Positions 1-7,174 of a stretch of DNA of 23,085 bases are shown in pieces (within the stretch, counting starts at the first letter, position 1; the number at the start of each line of letters is the position of its first letter). Both the position numbers and the translations under genes were made by a program. Origin of the DNA: JBQCHF01 sp051953655 (lineage in GTDB: Bacteria > Actinomycetota > Actinomycetes > Motilibacterales > Motilibacteraceae); the NCBI GenBank assembly GCA_051953655.1, contig JBQCIO010000130.1, positions 1-23,085 on the forward strand, read 5' to 3'. The notes below the pieces were generated by a model. That model was not told the DNA's origin. It did no database searches and saw only the letters and a list, made by a program, of their open reading frames with translations.

Positions 1-9
1 GCTCCACAG

Positions 10-47
10 ACCCGACTACACCCAGGAACGCCTGGGTGTCGTCGGGT
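10..47. terminator. Strong hairpin, probable terminator of a gene left of the window
   Basis: Arms at 10-26 and 31-47 pair over 17 positions with a single mismatch (17 against 40), closing a four-base AACG loop. There is no T-tract on either side, as is common for actinobacterial terminators. No gene of this window ends next to it: the PfpI-type gene ends about 175 bp away on the minus strand. It may therefore serve a gene lying to the left. A palindromic repeat is the alternative reading. Confidence 0.45.
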
Positions 48-190
48 GCGCCTCACAGCGATAGCGAACGTCGGCGGTTCGTGAGCGGCTGTCTCGGCTG
101 CTCAGGCCGGAACTCTTCGTCGCGCACCCCGGCGCCACGGGAGCGACGACTGTGGCCTCGATGCCCGCGTCACTGCGCGCGCGGCACGCC

Positions 191-223
191 GACCTGCTCA
201 GACCTGCTCAGGCGTGACCTGCT
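191..223. repeat. Short tandem repeat, 10-bp unit
   Basis: The decamer GACCTGCTCA occurs twice in tandem (191-210) and a partial copy, GACCTGCTA, follows at 215-223, running into the stop codon of the PfpI-type gene. The rest of 48-221 shows no convincing gene. Confidence 0.4.
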
Positions 224-920
224 AGGCCGAGAGGGCCCCGAGCATGCGCTCGGCGACGGGCCCGGACGAGGCGGGGTTCTGGCCGGTGTACAGACTGCGG
301 TCGACCACGACGTGCGGGGCCCACGGCTCGCCCTCGACGAAGTCGCAGCCAAGCTTGACCAGCCGGTCCTGCAACAGCCACGGAGCCTTGTCGGCGAGCC
401 CGACCTGCGACTCCTCGGCGTTCGTGAAGCCGGTCAGCCGAAAGCCCGAGAACGGCGAGGTCGCGCCGTCGGCCGCGGTCGCCAGCAGGGCGGCCGGGGC
501 GTGGCAGACGATGCCCAGCGGCTTGCCCGACGCGAGTGTGGCGGTGAGCACCGCGGCGGAGGTCCTGTTCACGGCCAGGTCCTCCATCGGGCCGTGGCCG
601 CCCGGGTAGAACACGGCGTCGTAGGTGGACACGTCGACGTCCTCGAGCTTCAGCGGGCTCTGGAGCTGGCTGATGCCCTTCAACGCGGTCCGCATCTCGT
701 CGGCGCCCTCCTGGCCGCCGTTGACGTCCGGCGCCAGGCTGGCCTCGTCGACCACGGGCTGTACGCCGCCTGGTGTGGCCAGCACGACCTCATGGCCGGC
801 GCCGGTGAAGACACGGTAAGGCGCAACGAGCTCCTCGGCCCAGTAGCCGGTGGGGTGCTCGGTTCCGTCCGACAGGGTCCAGTGACGCGCGCCGGTGACG
901 ACGAAGAGGATGGTGCCCAT
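222..920 (-). CDS. DJ-1/PfpI-family protein (Hsp31/glyoxalase III-like)
   Basis: A 232-residue class I glutamine-amidotransferase-like protein of the DJ-1/PfpI superfamily. The nucleophile-elbow cysteine is seen at about residue 139 in GIVCHAPAAL with a histidine directly after it. A conserved acidic segment, TGYWAEE, lies near residues 24-30, and the glycine-rich loop YPGGHGPMEDL near 105-115. This Cys-His-acid layout fits the Hsp31-like branch, whose members act as cytoplasmic glyoxalases, deglycases or holding chaperones against methylglyoxal and similar stress. Whether this one is enzyme or chaperone cannot be read from sequence. The ATG at 920 is supported by GGAG seven bases upstream. 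It is single and not obviously linked to its neighbours. A link to reactive carbonyls made by the sugar cluster to the right would be speculation. Confidence 0.85.
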   Translation of the reverse strand: MGTILFVVTGARHWTLSDGTEHPTGYWAEELVAPYRVFTGAGHEVVLATPGGVQPVVDEASLAPDVNGGQEGADEMRTALKGISQLQSPLKLEDVDVSTYDAVFYPGGHGPMEDLAVNRTSAAVLTATLASGKPLGIVCHAPAALLATAADGATSPFSGFRLTGFTNAEESQVGLADKAPWLLQDRLVKLGCDFVEGEPWAPHVVVDRSLYTGQNPASSGPVAERMLGALSA

Positions 921-1470
921 ACGGCTGCTCCAGAGGTAGACAGGGATTCCTGATGGTTGTGCCCGCTCAGCGCTACAGGGAAGCGCCGACGGTTGTACGG
1001 GCTGTGTGACCTAGAGCATGGCGCGAAGGCGGCCTGCGCACATGGCCCAAGGGGTCCCCGGCCGCACCGCACGATCCGGCCCCTGCTGGAAGGTGCGGCG
1101 CCTGGGCGTTGAAGTCTCGGCGCAGCGGGGCCGTCACCGGCGCATGGCCCTGCGCAGGGTCGTGCTGCGCTTGACAGGTGGAACCGTGGCGGCGGCCAAG
1201 TGGAGCTGCGGTGGGTCCCGGCTCGACCAGGGCGCACCGCAGGGACGGACGTCTGACCGTGCTGCTGCTGGTCAGAAAGGACAGTGCAAGTGAATATGAC
1301 CCCGAAGAGATCCGTCGAGGCCCAAGAGGCTCCGAATCATGAAGCGAGGTGACGAGCCCGCGGCATGGTTGGACGTCCAGGTCGAAGGAGCCTGCGACGC
1401 CCCGGAAAGCGGCAGACCGCCTATCTGGGTCTGGAGTGCGGGCCAGTCAACGGAAAGCCGTGGAGGAGTA
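921..1470. other. Gene-poor stretch
   Basis: No protein here has a recognisable family or convincing start. Two minor points can be seen. A hairpin has 7-bp arms TCTGACC (1252-1258) and GGTCAGA (1270-1276). A possible 20-codon peptide starts with GTG at 1290 (AAGGAC upstream) and ends at 1352, with no recognisable content. The frame that continues upstream of the DUF4177 gene has no family resemblance and is probably not translated. A promoter for the DUF4177 gene should lie here but no clear -35/-10 pair was found. Confidence 0.4.
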
Positions 1471-1686
1471 GTGGCTCAAGGTCCCAACTACGTTGTTCTG
1501 CAGGTCGTACTCAAGGAGAAGTTCTTGGGCACGGGCTCGGGGAACCTCACCGAGTTGGAGAAGGCGATCAACGAGCAGGCCGCAAAGGGGTATCGCCTTC
1601 ACACCATCAGTACGGTCGCGTCCGGCAGCAAGGGCTTCGGTGGCGGGGACCGAGTTCAGGCCACCATGGTGTTCGAAGCGATCTGA
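1471..1686 (+). CDS. DUF4177 small protein
   Basis: A 71-residue protein beginning MAQGPNYVVLQ and ending in RVQATMVFEAI. It has the pattern of DUF4177: an N-terminal beta strand, a helix with LTELEKAINEQAAKGYRLHTI, a glycine-rich turn (SGSKGFGGGD) and a last hydrophobic strand. The family is widespread in bacteria and has no established function. The GTG at 1471 is chosen because GGAGG lies four bases upstream (1462-1466) and because the family starts just before the first strand. The open frame extends upstream to 1339, but that part resembles nothing. It stands alone on this strand. The region after it shows no clear terminator, only weak GCGGG/CCCGC arms near 1699-1715. Confidence 0.7.
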   Translation: MAQGPNYVVLQVVLKEKFLGTGSGNLTELEKAINEQAAKGYRLHTISTVASGSKGFGGGDRVQATMVFEAI

Positions 1687-2366
1687 GCCGCTGCTCAGGC
1701 GGGGAAAGGCACCCGCTGCTCGCTGTCCGCACCAGAACCGAGTGGCATGGGTTGGGTCGGACAACCCGTCCGCTTGCAGTTCCAACCCCTGGCCGGGTTC
1801 GCTTCGAGCGTCCCCGGGACAGCCCTAAGTGCCGCCTGGCCCAGCTGCACCCGCGACTTCAGGATCAAGAACGCGAGGTCGGACACGGCGAATCGAGCCA
1901 CTGTGAGCAGCTCGCACCGAGCACGCCTCCGCCGATTCAGCCGGAAGGCTGGACGACGCGCTCGTGCTCCGCGCCCGCGACTGGGCCACCTCACTCGCTC
2001 TCGTCCTCGTCCCGCACTCGCCGACGCGCCGCTGCTCGACCGCATCGGCCACGCCACCCTCGCTGCCGTGCTCGCCGACTGACCGACCCGGCTCACAGCA
2101 GCCGGCACCCACCGCCGATACCCGACGAGTCGGTCCTACTGACCGCCAGGGGCCGGGCTTCACTCGGCTCCCACCCTGCACCAGACTCCGGCACTCAAGA
2201 GGGCGTCCGAGCGGGCTACCGGTCCGACCCGGCTCGCTGCGTCCCGCCCCTTTCCCAGCAGAGTCGGGGCGCCGACCACCCGTGGCAGATGAGCCTGGTG
2301 GTCGCCTCTCGCTAGTCTAGGTGGGCCCAGCAGAGGGCTTCGAGCAGCCGACAGGGAAGAGGCTTT
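1687..2366. other. Gene-poor stretch with degenerate sequence
   Basis: Several frames are open here but none gives a recognisable protein, and the frames contradict each other. An inverted repeat GGGTTGG (about 1748) / CCAACCC (about 1781) can be seen. The only content that reads as coding is the broken microprotein copy at 1964-2082, described separately. The promoter of the sugar kinase gene should lie in 2083-2366, but no convincing pair of boxes was found. Confidence 0.4.
1964..2082 (+). pseudogene. Frameshifted copy 1 of a hydrophobic microprotein
   Basis: From GTG 1964 the frame reads MLRARDWATSLALVLVPHS. It then loses one base near position 2020 and continues in the next frame as ADAPLLDRIGHATLAAVLAD, followed by TGA at 2080-2082. 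The joined product matches the peptide encoded at 16117-16236 over WAT-L-LVLV--HS---PLLDRIGHA-LAA-L. At DNA level 2029-2055 is identical to 16183-16209 (27 bases). Compared with the other copy it lacks one CTCGTG unit (two residues). The function is unknown. The resemblance at protein level on both sides of the shift suggests a former or still used small gene rather than random repeat DNA. Confidence 0.45.
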
Positions 2367-3302
2367 GTGACCGACTTTCCCGAGATCGTCGTCATCGGCA
2401 GCGCAAACGTCGACCTGGTCAGCTCAGTCACCTCCCTGCCTCGGCCAGGTGAGACGGTGCTGGCATCGGCTTACGCTGAATATCCAGGGGGCAAAGGCGC
2501 GAATCAAGCGATCGCGGCAGCACGCCTGGGACGCCGGGTCGCCATTGTCGGACGGGTAGGTGACGACCCGCTCGCCGAGGTGGTGCGGGGGGCGCTAGCC
2601 GGGGAAGGCGTCGATGTCCGCCGCCTGCAGACCACCTCCGGCGTCGCCACCGGCCGGGCGTTCATCGCGGTCGACGCGCGGGCCGAGAACTCGATCGTGG
2701 TGGTCCCCGGCGCCAATGCAGCCCTGACTGCGGAGGATGTGCGATCGCAGCACGAGATCGTTGCGCATGCAGAGGTCGTGGTGGCTCAGCTCGAGGTTCC
2801 TCGCGAGGCAGTGCTTCAGGCAGCATCCTTGGCAGAAGGGCGATTCGTCCTCAATCCCGCGCCGGCGGTGCCGCTGGAACCGGAGCTGCTCGCCATGGTC
2901 GACGTGCTGGTGGTCAACGAGGGCGAGTTCGAGACAGTGACCGGTACCGCGGTGCCGCAAGAACCCCAGGCCCTGGTCGCGATCCTGGCCGCCCGACCCC
3001 TCCCCTCGGACGTCGTCATCACGCTCGGCGGGCGTGGAGCGGCGGTGTGGCAGGACGGCGTGCTGAGCATCGTGCCTGCGCCGACCGTCGACGTCGTCGA
3101 CACGACCGGCGCGGGCGACACGTTCGTCGGGGCCTTGGCCGATGCCATGGTCCGCGGACTTCCGCTACCGGAGGCGGCGCGCTGGGCGGTCGTCGCCGCG
3201 TCGATCTCCACGCGTTCGGTCGGCGCGACCGGCGGGATGCCCAGGCGTGAGCAGGTGGCGGAGCTGATGGGCCCGGAGTCGCCTGAGCCTCGCGACGGCT
3301 GA
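2367..3302 (+). CDS. rbsK: Ribokinase-like PfkB-family sugar kinase
   Basis: A 311-residue PfkB carbohydrate kinase. The sugar-binding N-terminal motif GGKGANQA is at residues 41-48 after IGSANVDLV. The C-terminal ATP/anion-hole motif DTTGAGDTF is at about 245-253, with the catalytic aspartate near 251. NPAPA near 163-167 and VVNEGE near 182-187 are typical of ribokinases, which transfer phosphate from ATP to O5 of D-ribose in the cytoplasm. The exact sugar is not proven. The GTG at 2367 follows a purine-rich AGGGAAGAGG. The gene is monocistronic and converges on the dhaL end of the sugar operon, sharing its terminator hairpin. The nearby ribose-type ABC importer suggests, but does not prove, that it phosphorylates sugar brought in by that system. 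Confidence 0.85.
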   Translation: MTDFPEIVVIGSANVDLVSSVTSLPRPGETVLASAYAEYPGGKGANQAIAAARLGRRVAIVGRVGDDPLAEVVRGALAGEGVDVRRLQTTSGVATGRAFIAVDARAENSIVVVPGANAALTAEDVRSQHEIVAHAEVVVAQLEVPREAVLQAASLAEGRFVLNPAPAVPLEPELLAMVDVLVVNEGEFETVTGTAVPQEPQALVAILAARPLPSDVVITLGGRGAAVWQDGVLSIVPAPTVDVVDTTGAGDTFVGALADAMVRGLPLPEAARWAVVAASISTRSVGATGGMPRREQVAELMGPESPEPRDG

Positions 3303-3330
3303 CGCGGCGGCCCGACGGGCCGCCGCGTCA
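3300..3330. terminator. Perfect hairpin, bidirectional terminator
   Basis: A 14-bp perfect stem, TGACGCGGCGGCCC (3300-3313) and its exact complement (3317-3330), closes a three-base loop. The left arm starts with the stop codon of the ribokinase-like gene. It lies 17 bp beyond the stop of the convergent dhaL gene, so it can end both transcripts. Confidence 0.8.
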
Positions 3331-3347
3331 CCGTCCGGCATCGGCGT

Positions 3348-3953
3348 TCAGTCCACCGAGTCTTGCAGGCTCTCTAGGAAGAGCACGTAGGCGGTGGCGC
3401 CGGGGTCGGGGTGACCAGACCCGCGCTCACCCACCCAGGCCGCCCTGCCCCGTCGCCCGGGTCGGTCTCGGGTCTCCTCCACGCCCCTCTCCGCAGCCGA
3501 CACCATGGCGGGCAGCGGGTTGCTCGGGCTGTCGTGAAGCGCGTCCAGGCTCGGCGCGAGCGCATCGAGAACGGTCTTGTCACCGAGCTCGGCCTTGCCA
3601 CGCTCGGCGATCCGCGCCATCGCTGCACGACCCACTCGCTCAGCGAGCTCGACATCCCACTGTGCGGCGTCCCCGGCCTCCTTCGACGCCGCCAGCAGGC
3701 CGGCACCCACGAGAGCAGCCATCGTCGACGGGTTCGCCTTGGCGAAGGCTGCGCCGGCGGTGCGCAGCAGCGTCCCTACCGTCTCGGGCGGGCTCTCGGC
3801 GAGAGCCTGACGCACCGCCTCCGCTCCCTTGTCCACCGTGATGCCGAGGTCGCCGTCCCCCACCGCGGCGTCGAGGTCGCGTAGCGCCTCGCGGTGCCCC
3901 GACAGGCTCGCGAGGCTCTTGTCCAGCACGACAACCAGTTCCTGCAGCTCCAT
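3348..3953 (-). CDS. dhaL: Dihydroxyacetone kinase-type subunit DhaL (ADP/ATP-binding)
   Basis: A 201-residue all-helical DhaL-type subunit. It binds the nucleotide through two Mg ions held by three aspartates. These are seen in DAAVGDGDLG at residues 28, 33 and 35, the same 5+2 spacing as D30/D35/D37 of E. coli DhaL. It works with the DhaK protein encoded directly upstream. No PTS-type DhaM partner is seen here, so ATP may be the phosphate donor, as in ATP-dependent DhaKL enzymes. ATG 3953 is chosen, with GTGGGG just upstream. A GTG at 3971 would overlap the dhaK stop as GTGA but lacks a Shine-Dalgarno sequence. It is the last gene of the seven-gene operon. The substrate may be dihydroxyacetone, a tetrulose or a short aldehyde. 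Confidence 0.8.
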   Translation of the reverse strand: MELQELVVVLDKSLASLSGHREALRDLDAAVGDGDLGITVDKGAEAVRQALAESPPETVGTLLRTAGAAFAKANPSTMAALVGAGLLAASKEAGDAAQWDVELAERVGRAAMARIAERGKAELGDKTVLDALAPSLDALHDSPSNPLPAMVSAAERGVEETRDRPGRRGRAAWVGERGSGHPDPGATAYVLFLESLQDSVD

Positions 3954-3967
3954 CGTGCGCCCCACTC

Positions 3968-4966
3968 TCACTGCTGGAAGAACGGCGAGGACGCCGGCGC
4001 GTCGAGTAGCTCGGTGAGGTCGTCGTCCAGGCGCATGACCGTGACCGAGGCACCGGCCATCTCCAGACTCGTGGCGTACTCCCCCACGTAGCGCCGGTGG
4101 ATGTCGACGCCGATGTCCGCGAGGCGTGTGTGCACCCGGCGGTAGAGGAGGTAGAGCTCCTCTAGCGGCGTGGCCCCCAGACCGTTGACGAGGACGGCTA
4201 CGCGGTCGCCCGCGGTCAGCTTGAGGTCCTCGACGATGACATCCAGCATCCGGTCCGCGACCTGGTCGGCGGGCTCGAGCGGCCCCCGGTGCTGGCCAGG
4301 CTCACCGTGGATGCCGATGCCGATCTCCATCTCGCCGTCGGCGAGCTCGAAGGTGGGCTTCCCGGCAGCAGGGAGAATCGTCGGCGAGAGTCCCACGCCG
4401 ACCGTCCGTGTGCTGTCGACCGCCCGCTGAGCCAGCTCCGCGACGGTCGCCAAGTCGTCGCCGCGCTCGGCGGCCGCGCCCGCCACCTTGTAGGCGAACA
4501 GGAGCCCCGCCACCCCGCGGCGATCGCTGCGGCGGTCCGGCGGCGCGCTCAAGGCGTCGTCGGTGACCAGCACCGTCTTGGTCTCGATGCCGTCGAGGTC
4601 GGCCATGTCCGCAGCGAGGTCGAAGTTGAAGACGTCGCCTCCGTAGTTGCCGTAGAGGTAGAGGACGCCGGCACCGCCGTCGACGGCCTTGGTCGCGTCG
4701 TACATCTGCTCAGAGGAGGGCGAGGAGAACACGTTGCCCACGGCCACGCCGCTGCAGAGCCCGGAACCGACGTAGCCGAGGAAGGTGGGCAGGTGGCCCG
4801 ACCCGCCGCCCGTCACGATCCCCACGTGGCCGGCCACCGGGGCGTCGGCGCGCACGAGGGCACGACGGTCGTCGGAGGCAGCCTTCAGCCGGTCGGGGTG
4901 CGCGAGCAGCAGGCCGTCGATGACCTCGTCGACGAAGTCCTCAGGGTCATTGATCAGCTTCTTCAT
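3968..4966 (-). CDS. dhaK: Dihydroxyacetone kinase-type subunit DhaK (substrate-binding)
   Basis: A 332-residue DhaK-type subunit. In this family the ketose is held covalently as a hemiaminal on a histidine. The matching residue is H220 in GIGIHGEPG. The other active-site residues are H58 in GGGSGH and D111 in NYGGDVFNF. The motif after H58 reads GHLP where classical E. coli DhaK has GHEP. This hints at a divergent branch and possibly a substrate other than dihydroxyacetone, such as a tetrulose; that is inference. The start is an ATG that shares one base with the kinase stop (TGATG), with GGAGGACG upstream, so translation is coupled. It pairs with DhaL downstream. Its presence beside a kinase/isomerase/aldolase set that already yields DHAP is unexplained. 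Confidence 0.82.
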   Translation of the reverse strand: MKKLINDPEDFVDEVIDGLLLAHPDRLKAASDDRRALVRADAPVAGHVGIVTGGGSGHLPTFLGYVGSGLCSGVAVGNVFSSPSSEQMYDATKAVDGGAGVLYLYGNYGGDVFNFDLAADMADLDGIETKTVLVTDDALSAPPDRRSDRRGVAGLLFAYKVAGAAAERGDDLATVAELAQRAVDSTRTVGVGLSPTILPAAGKPTFELADGEMEIGIGIHGEPGQHRGPLEPADQVADRMLDVIVEDLKLTAGDRVAVLVNGLGATPLEELYLLYRRVHTRLADIGVDIHRRYVGEYATSLEMAGASVTVMRLDDDLTELLDAPASSPFFQQ

Positions 4967-6111
4967 CAGGGAACGTCCTCCGTGGTGGCACGACTCCAGA
5001 GGTCGTGCGGTGAGCGAACGGGTGGGCCGAGCAGGAGCGACCGGGCAGCCGCGACGGCCCGGTGCTGCGCGCGCAGCCTCGAGGCGTCAGGGAGCGAGTC
5101 GATGTCGACGACGTGCGCGAGCCCGACGATGCGTCGGACCAGCTCGGTGGCGGCGTAGCGGGCGCTGTCTTCCAGCAGGTTGCTGAGGAAGATCTCGTCC
5201 CAGGGGTGGTCCTCGGGCCAGATCAGCCGGACTTCCTCGCTCAAGGCGCCCCAGAAGTCCATCAGGTACTCGTCGACCTGGCCGGCGAAGCCGTCCCCGA
5301 GCTCCTGGTGCGCGATGGCCGAGAAGGCGAGGTTGGCCACGACGTTCCCGGTGTCGTACCCCATCGGCCCGATGAAGGCGAACTCCGGGTCGATCACCCT
5401 GGCATCCCCGTCCGCAACCATGATCGATCCGGTGTGCAGGTCGCCGTGGATCAGCGCCTCGTGCCGCGTGCGGAACTCCCACAAGAGCTGGGAAGCAGCG
5501 CGACGCATGGCGGCGTCCCCTCGGAGGGAGGCGGCCAGCTCGGCGGCGGCGTCGTCGACGCGGTTGGACTCCGCGGCGGTGTACGGCGCCGTGAAGACCA
5601 GCTCCTCCGTGATCGCGCAGAGGTCCGGGTTGACGAACCGGGTGGCCAGCCGCTTGCGGTCAGCCGAGTCCATGAGCAGGTCGCTGGTGCCGAGCAAGGT
5701 GCGCGCGCAGTAGCGGCCCATCTGCTCGGCCACCCCGGTCACGTGCACTCCGGCCACGAGCTGGGTGCGCCACACCTGGTGGCCACGCAGGTCCTCGAGG
5801 ACCATCGCCGCCCGGTCCAGGTCCACGGCCAGCAGGGCCGGGACCCGGTCCGGGGCCAGCTCGCCGTGCAGCGCGAGCGCCTCGGCCTCGATCCGGACAC
5901 GATCCTGGGAGAGCGGCCAAGCGTCCCCGACGACCTTCAGGTACGGCGGGGCATGCTTGACGATGACCGAGCGGCCCCCGCCGCTCACCCGGTAGACGAC
6001 GTTGAGGTTTCCGTCACCGATCTCTTCGGCCGTGGCGGGCCCGTCGCCCAGGTGCGGGGCAGCGAGCGCGAGGGCCAGCGAGTCGTCCAGCGTCTCGGGC
6101 ACCGCGCTCAC
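4966..6111 (-). CDS. mtnK: MtnK-type sugar 1-kinase (methylthioribose kinase family)
   Basis: A 381-residue protein of the aminoglycoside phosphotransferase/choline kinase-like fold. The sequence HGDLHTGS at residues 222-229 is the MtnK signature, holding the catalytic aspartate near 224. DPEFAFIGPMGYDTG follows from residue 241 with metal ligands. The nucleotide loop GDGNLNVVYRV is at 32-42 and the lysine of VKHAPPYLKV at about 52. Known members phosphorylate the anomeric hydroxyl (O1) of 5-methylthioribose, and some also 5-deoxyribose, with ATP. GTG 6111 overlaps the permease stop as GTGA, and the length fits the family. Its place between an ABC permease gene and dhaK, with an MtnA-type isomerase heading the same operon, argues for a catabolic role on an imported sugar rather than only methionine salvage. 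Confidence 0.82.
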   Translation of the reverse strand: MSAVPETLDDSLALALAAPHLGDGPATAEEIGDGNLNVVYRVSGGGRSVIVKHAPPYLKVVGDAWPLSQDRVRIEAEALALHGELAPDRVPALLAVDLDRAAMVLEDLRGHQVWRTQLVAGVHVTGVAEQMGRYCARTLLGTSDLLMDSADRKRLATRFVNPDLCAITEELVFTAPYTAAESNRVDDAAAELAASLRGDAAMRRAASQLLWEFRTRHEALIHGDLHTGSIMVADGDARVIDPEFAFIGPMGYDTGNVVANLAFSAIAHQELGDGFAGQVDEYLMDFWGALSEEVRLIWPEDHPWDEIFLSNLLEDSARYAATELVRRIVGLAHVVDIDSLPDASRLRAQHRAVAAARSLLLGPPVRSPHDLWSRATTEDVP

Positions 6112-7160
6112 CCGGCCGCCGCGAGCCGCCGCTGGTTGAGCGCGTCCAGCAGTACGGCGACGAAGATGACGAGGCCCTGGATGAACTGGGTCCAGAACGG
6201 GTTGACGTTGAGCAGCGTCAGGCCGTTGTTGATGACGCCGATCAGCAGCGCACCGATGAAGGTGCCGATGAGGCTGCCTCGGCCGCCGAACAAGGAGGTG
6301 CCGCCGATGACCACAGCTGCGATGACCTGCAGTTCCAGGCCGGTGGCCGAGGAGGACAGTGCGGAGTTCAGCCGCCCTGCGAGGACGATGCCCGCCAGTC
6401 CCGCGCACAGACCGGCGATGACGTAGACGCTGAAGATGACGCGCTTGACCGGGATGCCCGCCAGACGCGCCGCCTCCTCGTTGCCGCCGACGGCGTAGAC
6501 CTGCTGACCGAAGCTGGTGCGGGTGAGGACGAACCAACCCACCGCGAAGACGATGACGGTGATCACCACCGGAGCCTGCACCCCGGCGATCTTCCCGTTG
6601 CCCAGGAAGGTGAAGGAGGGCGGGAACCCGAAGATCGTCTGACCCTGCGACACCTGCTGAGTGAGGCCTCGCCCCATGGCGAGCACAGCCAGGGTGGCGA
6701 TGAACGGCGTCAGCCTCAGCGCGGTGATCGAGAAGCCGTTGAACGCGCCGACCGCCGCGCCGACCAGCAGCGCCACGAGCAGCCCGCCCAGCCCGCCGAC
6801 GTGCGCCTCCTTCATGGCCCAGGCGGCCACCATGCCGGACAGCGCCACGTTCGAGCCGACGCTGAGGTCGATGCCGCTGGTGATGATGACGAACGTGCCG
6901 CCGACAGCGGCGATCCCGACCACGGAGATCTGAACCACGACGTTGAGCAGGTTCGACGTGGTCAGGAAGCTGTTGGTCGACACCGCGAGGACCGCGCACA
7001 GGACCAGCAGCGCCCCCAGCAGGGGGCCCACCCCGCTGAGCAGGGACTCCACCCACGGGCGCTGGTGGGCCCTGCGTCCGGAGATGTCTTCCCGAGCAGA
7101 CCGCTCCTGCAGGTCAGCCTCGGGGTGCAGAGCGGCAGGAGCAGAGGAATTCTCACTCAT
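6108..7160 (-). CDS. rbsC: Sugar ABC transporter permease (RbsC type)
   Basis: A 350-residue inner-membrane permease of the BPD_transp_2 family, with about eight to ten hydrophobic segments starting near residue 40. Family marks seen are GGTFVIITSGIDLSVGS, GLAGIVLAGRLNSA (the loop that docks the ATPase) and GGTSLFGGRGSLIGTFIGAL. It forms a homodimeric channel in ribose-type importers together with the ATPase and lipoprotein encoded just upstream. ATG 7160 with GAGAGA upstream is preferred; GTG 7178 overlaps the ATPase stop as GTGA and would add six residues. The N-terminal 35 residues are hydrophilic and cytoplasmic. The transported sugar cannot be read from the permease; the operon suggests a pentose or deoxy-pentose. 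The symbol is by family only. Confidence 0.88.
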   Translation of the reverse strand: MSENSSAPAALHPEADLQERSAREDISGRRAHQRPWVESLLSGVGPLLGALLVLCAVLAVSTNSFLTTSNLLNVVVQISVVGIAAVGGTFVIITSGIDLSVGSNVALSGMVAAWAMKEAHVGGLGGLLVALLVGAAVGAFNGFSITALRLTPFIATLAVLAMGRGLTQQVSQGQTIFGFPPSFTFLGNGKIAGVQAPVVITVIVFAVGWFVLTRTSFGQQVYAVGGNEEAARLAGIPVKRVIFSVYVIAGLCAGLAGIVLAGRLNSALSSSATGLELQVIAAVVIGGTSLFGGRGSLIGTFIGALLIGVINNGLTLLNVNPFWTQFIQGLVIFVAVLLDALNQRRLAAAG

Positions 7161-7174
7161 TGGCTTTGTCTCTC

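Noticed and set aside
1018..1293. 91-codon plus-strand frame between the PfpI-type and DUF4177 genes
   Set aside because: No ribosome binding site and an Arg/Gly-rich composition without family features.
1339..1470. Upstream extension of the DUF4177 gene
   Set aside because: No Shine-Dalgarno sequence at the upstream ATG and no family resemblance; GGAGG and the family start point to GTG 1471.
1748..1830. tRNA-like look of an inverted repeat with a GGTTCG element
   Set aside because: No acceptor stem, anticodon arm or CCA-proximal pairing could be built around it.
6112..7056. Fusion of permease-region frame with the MtnK-type kinase (696 codons)
   Set aside because: The first part is a shadow of the permease gene in another frame; the kinase starts at GTG 6111.
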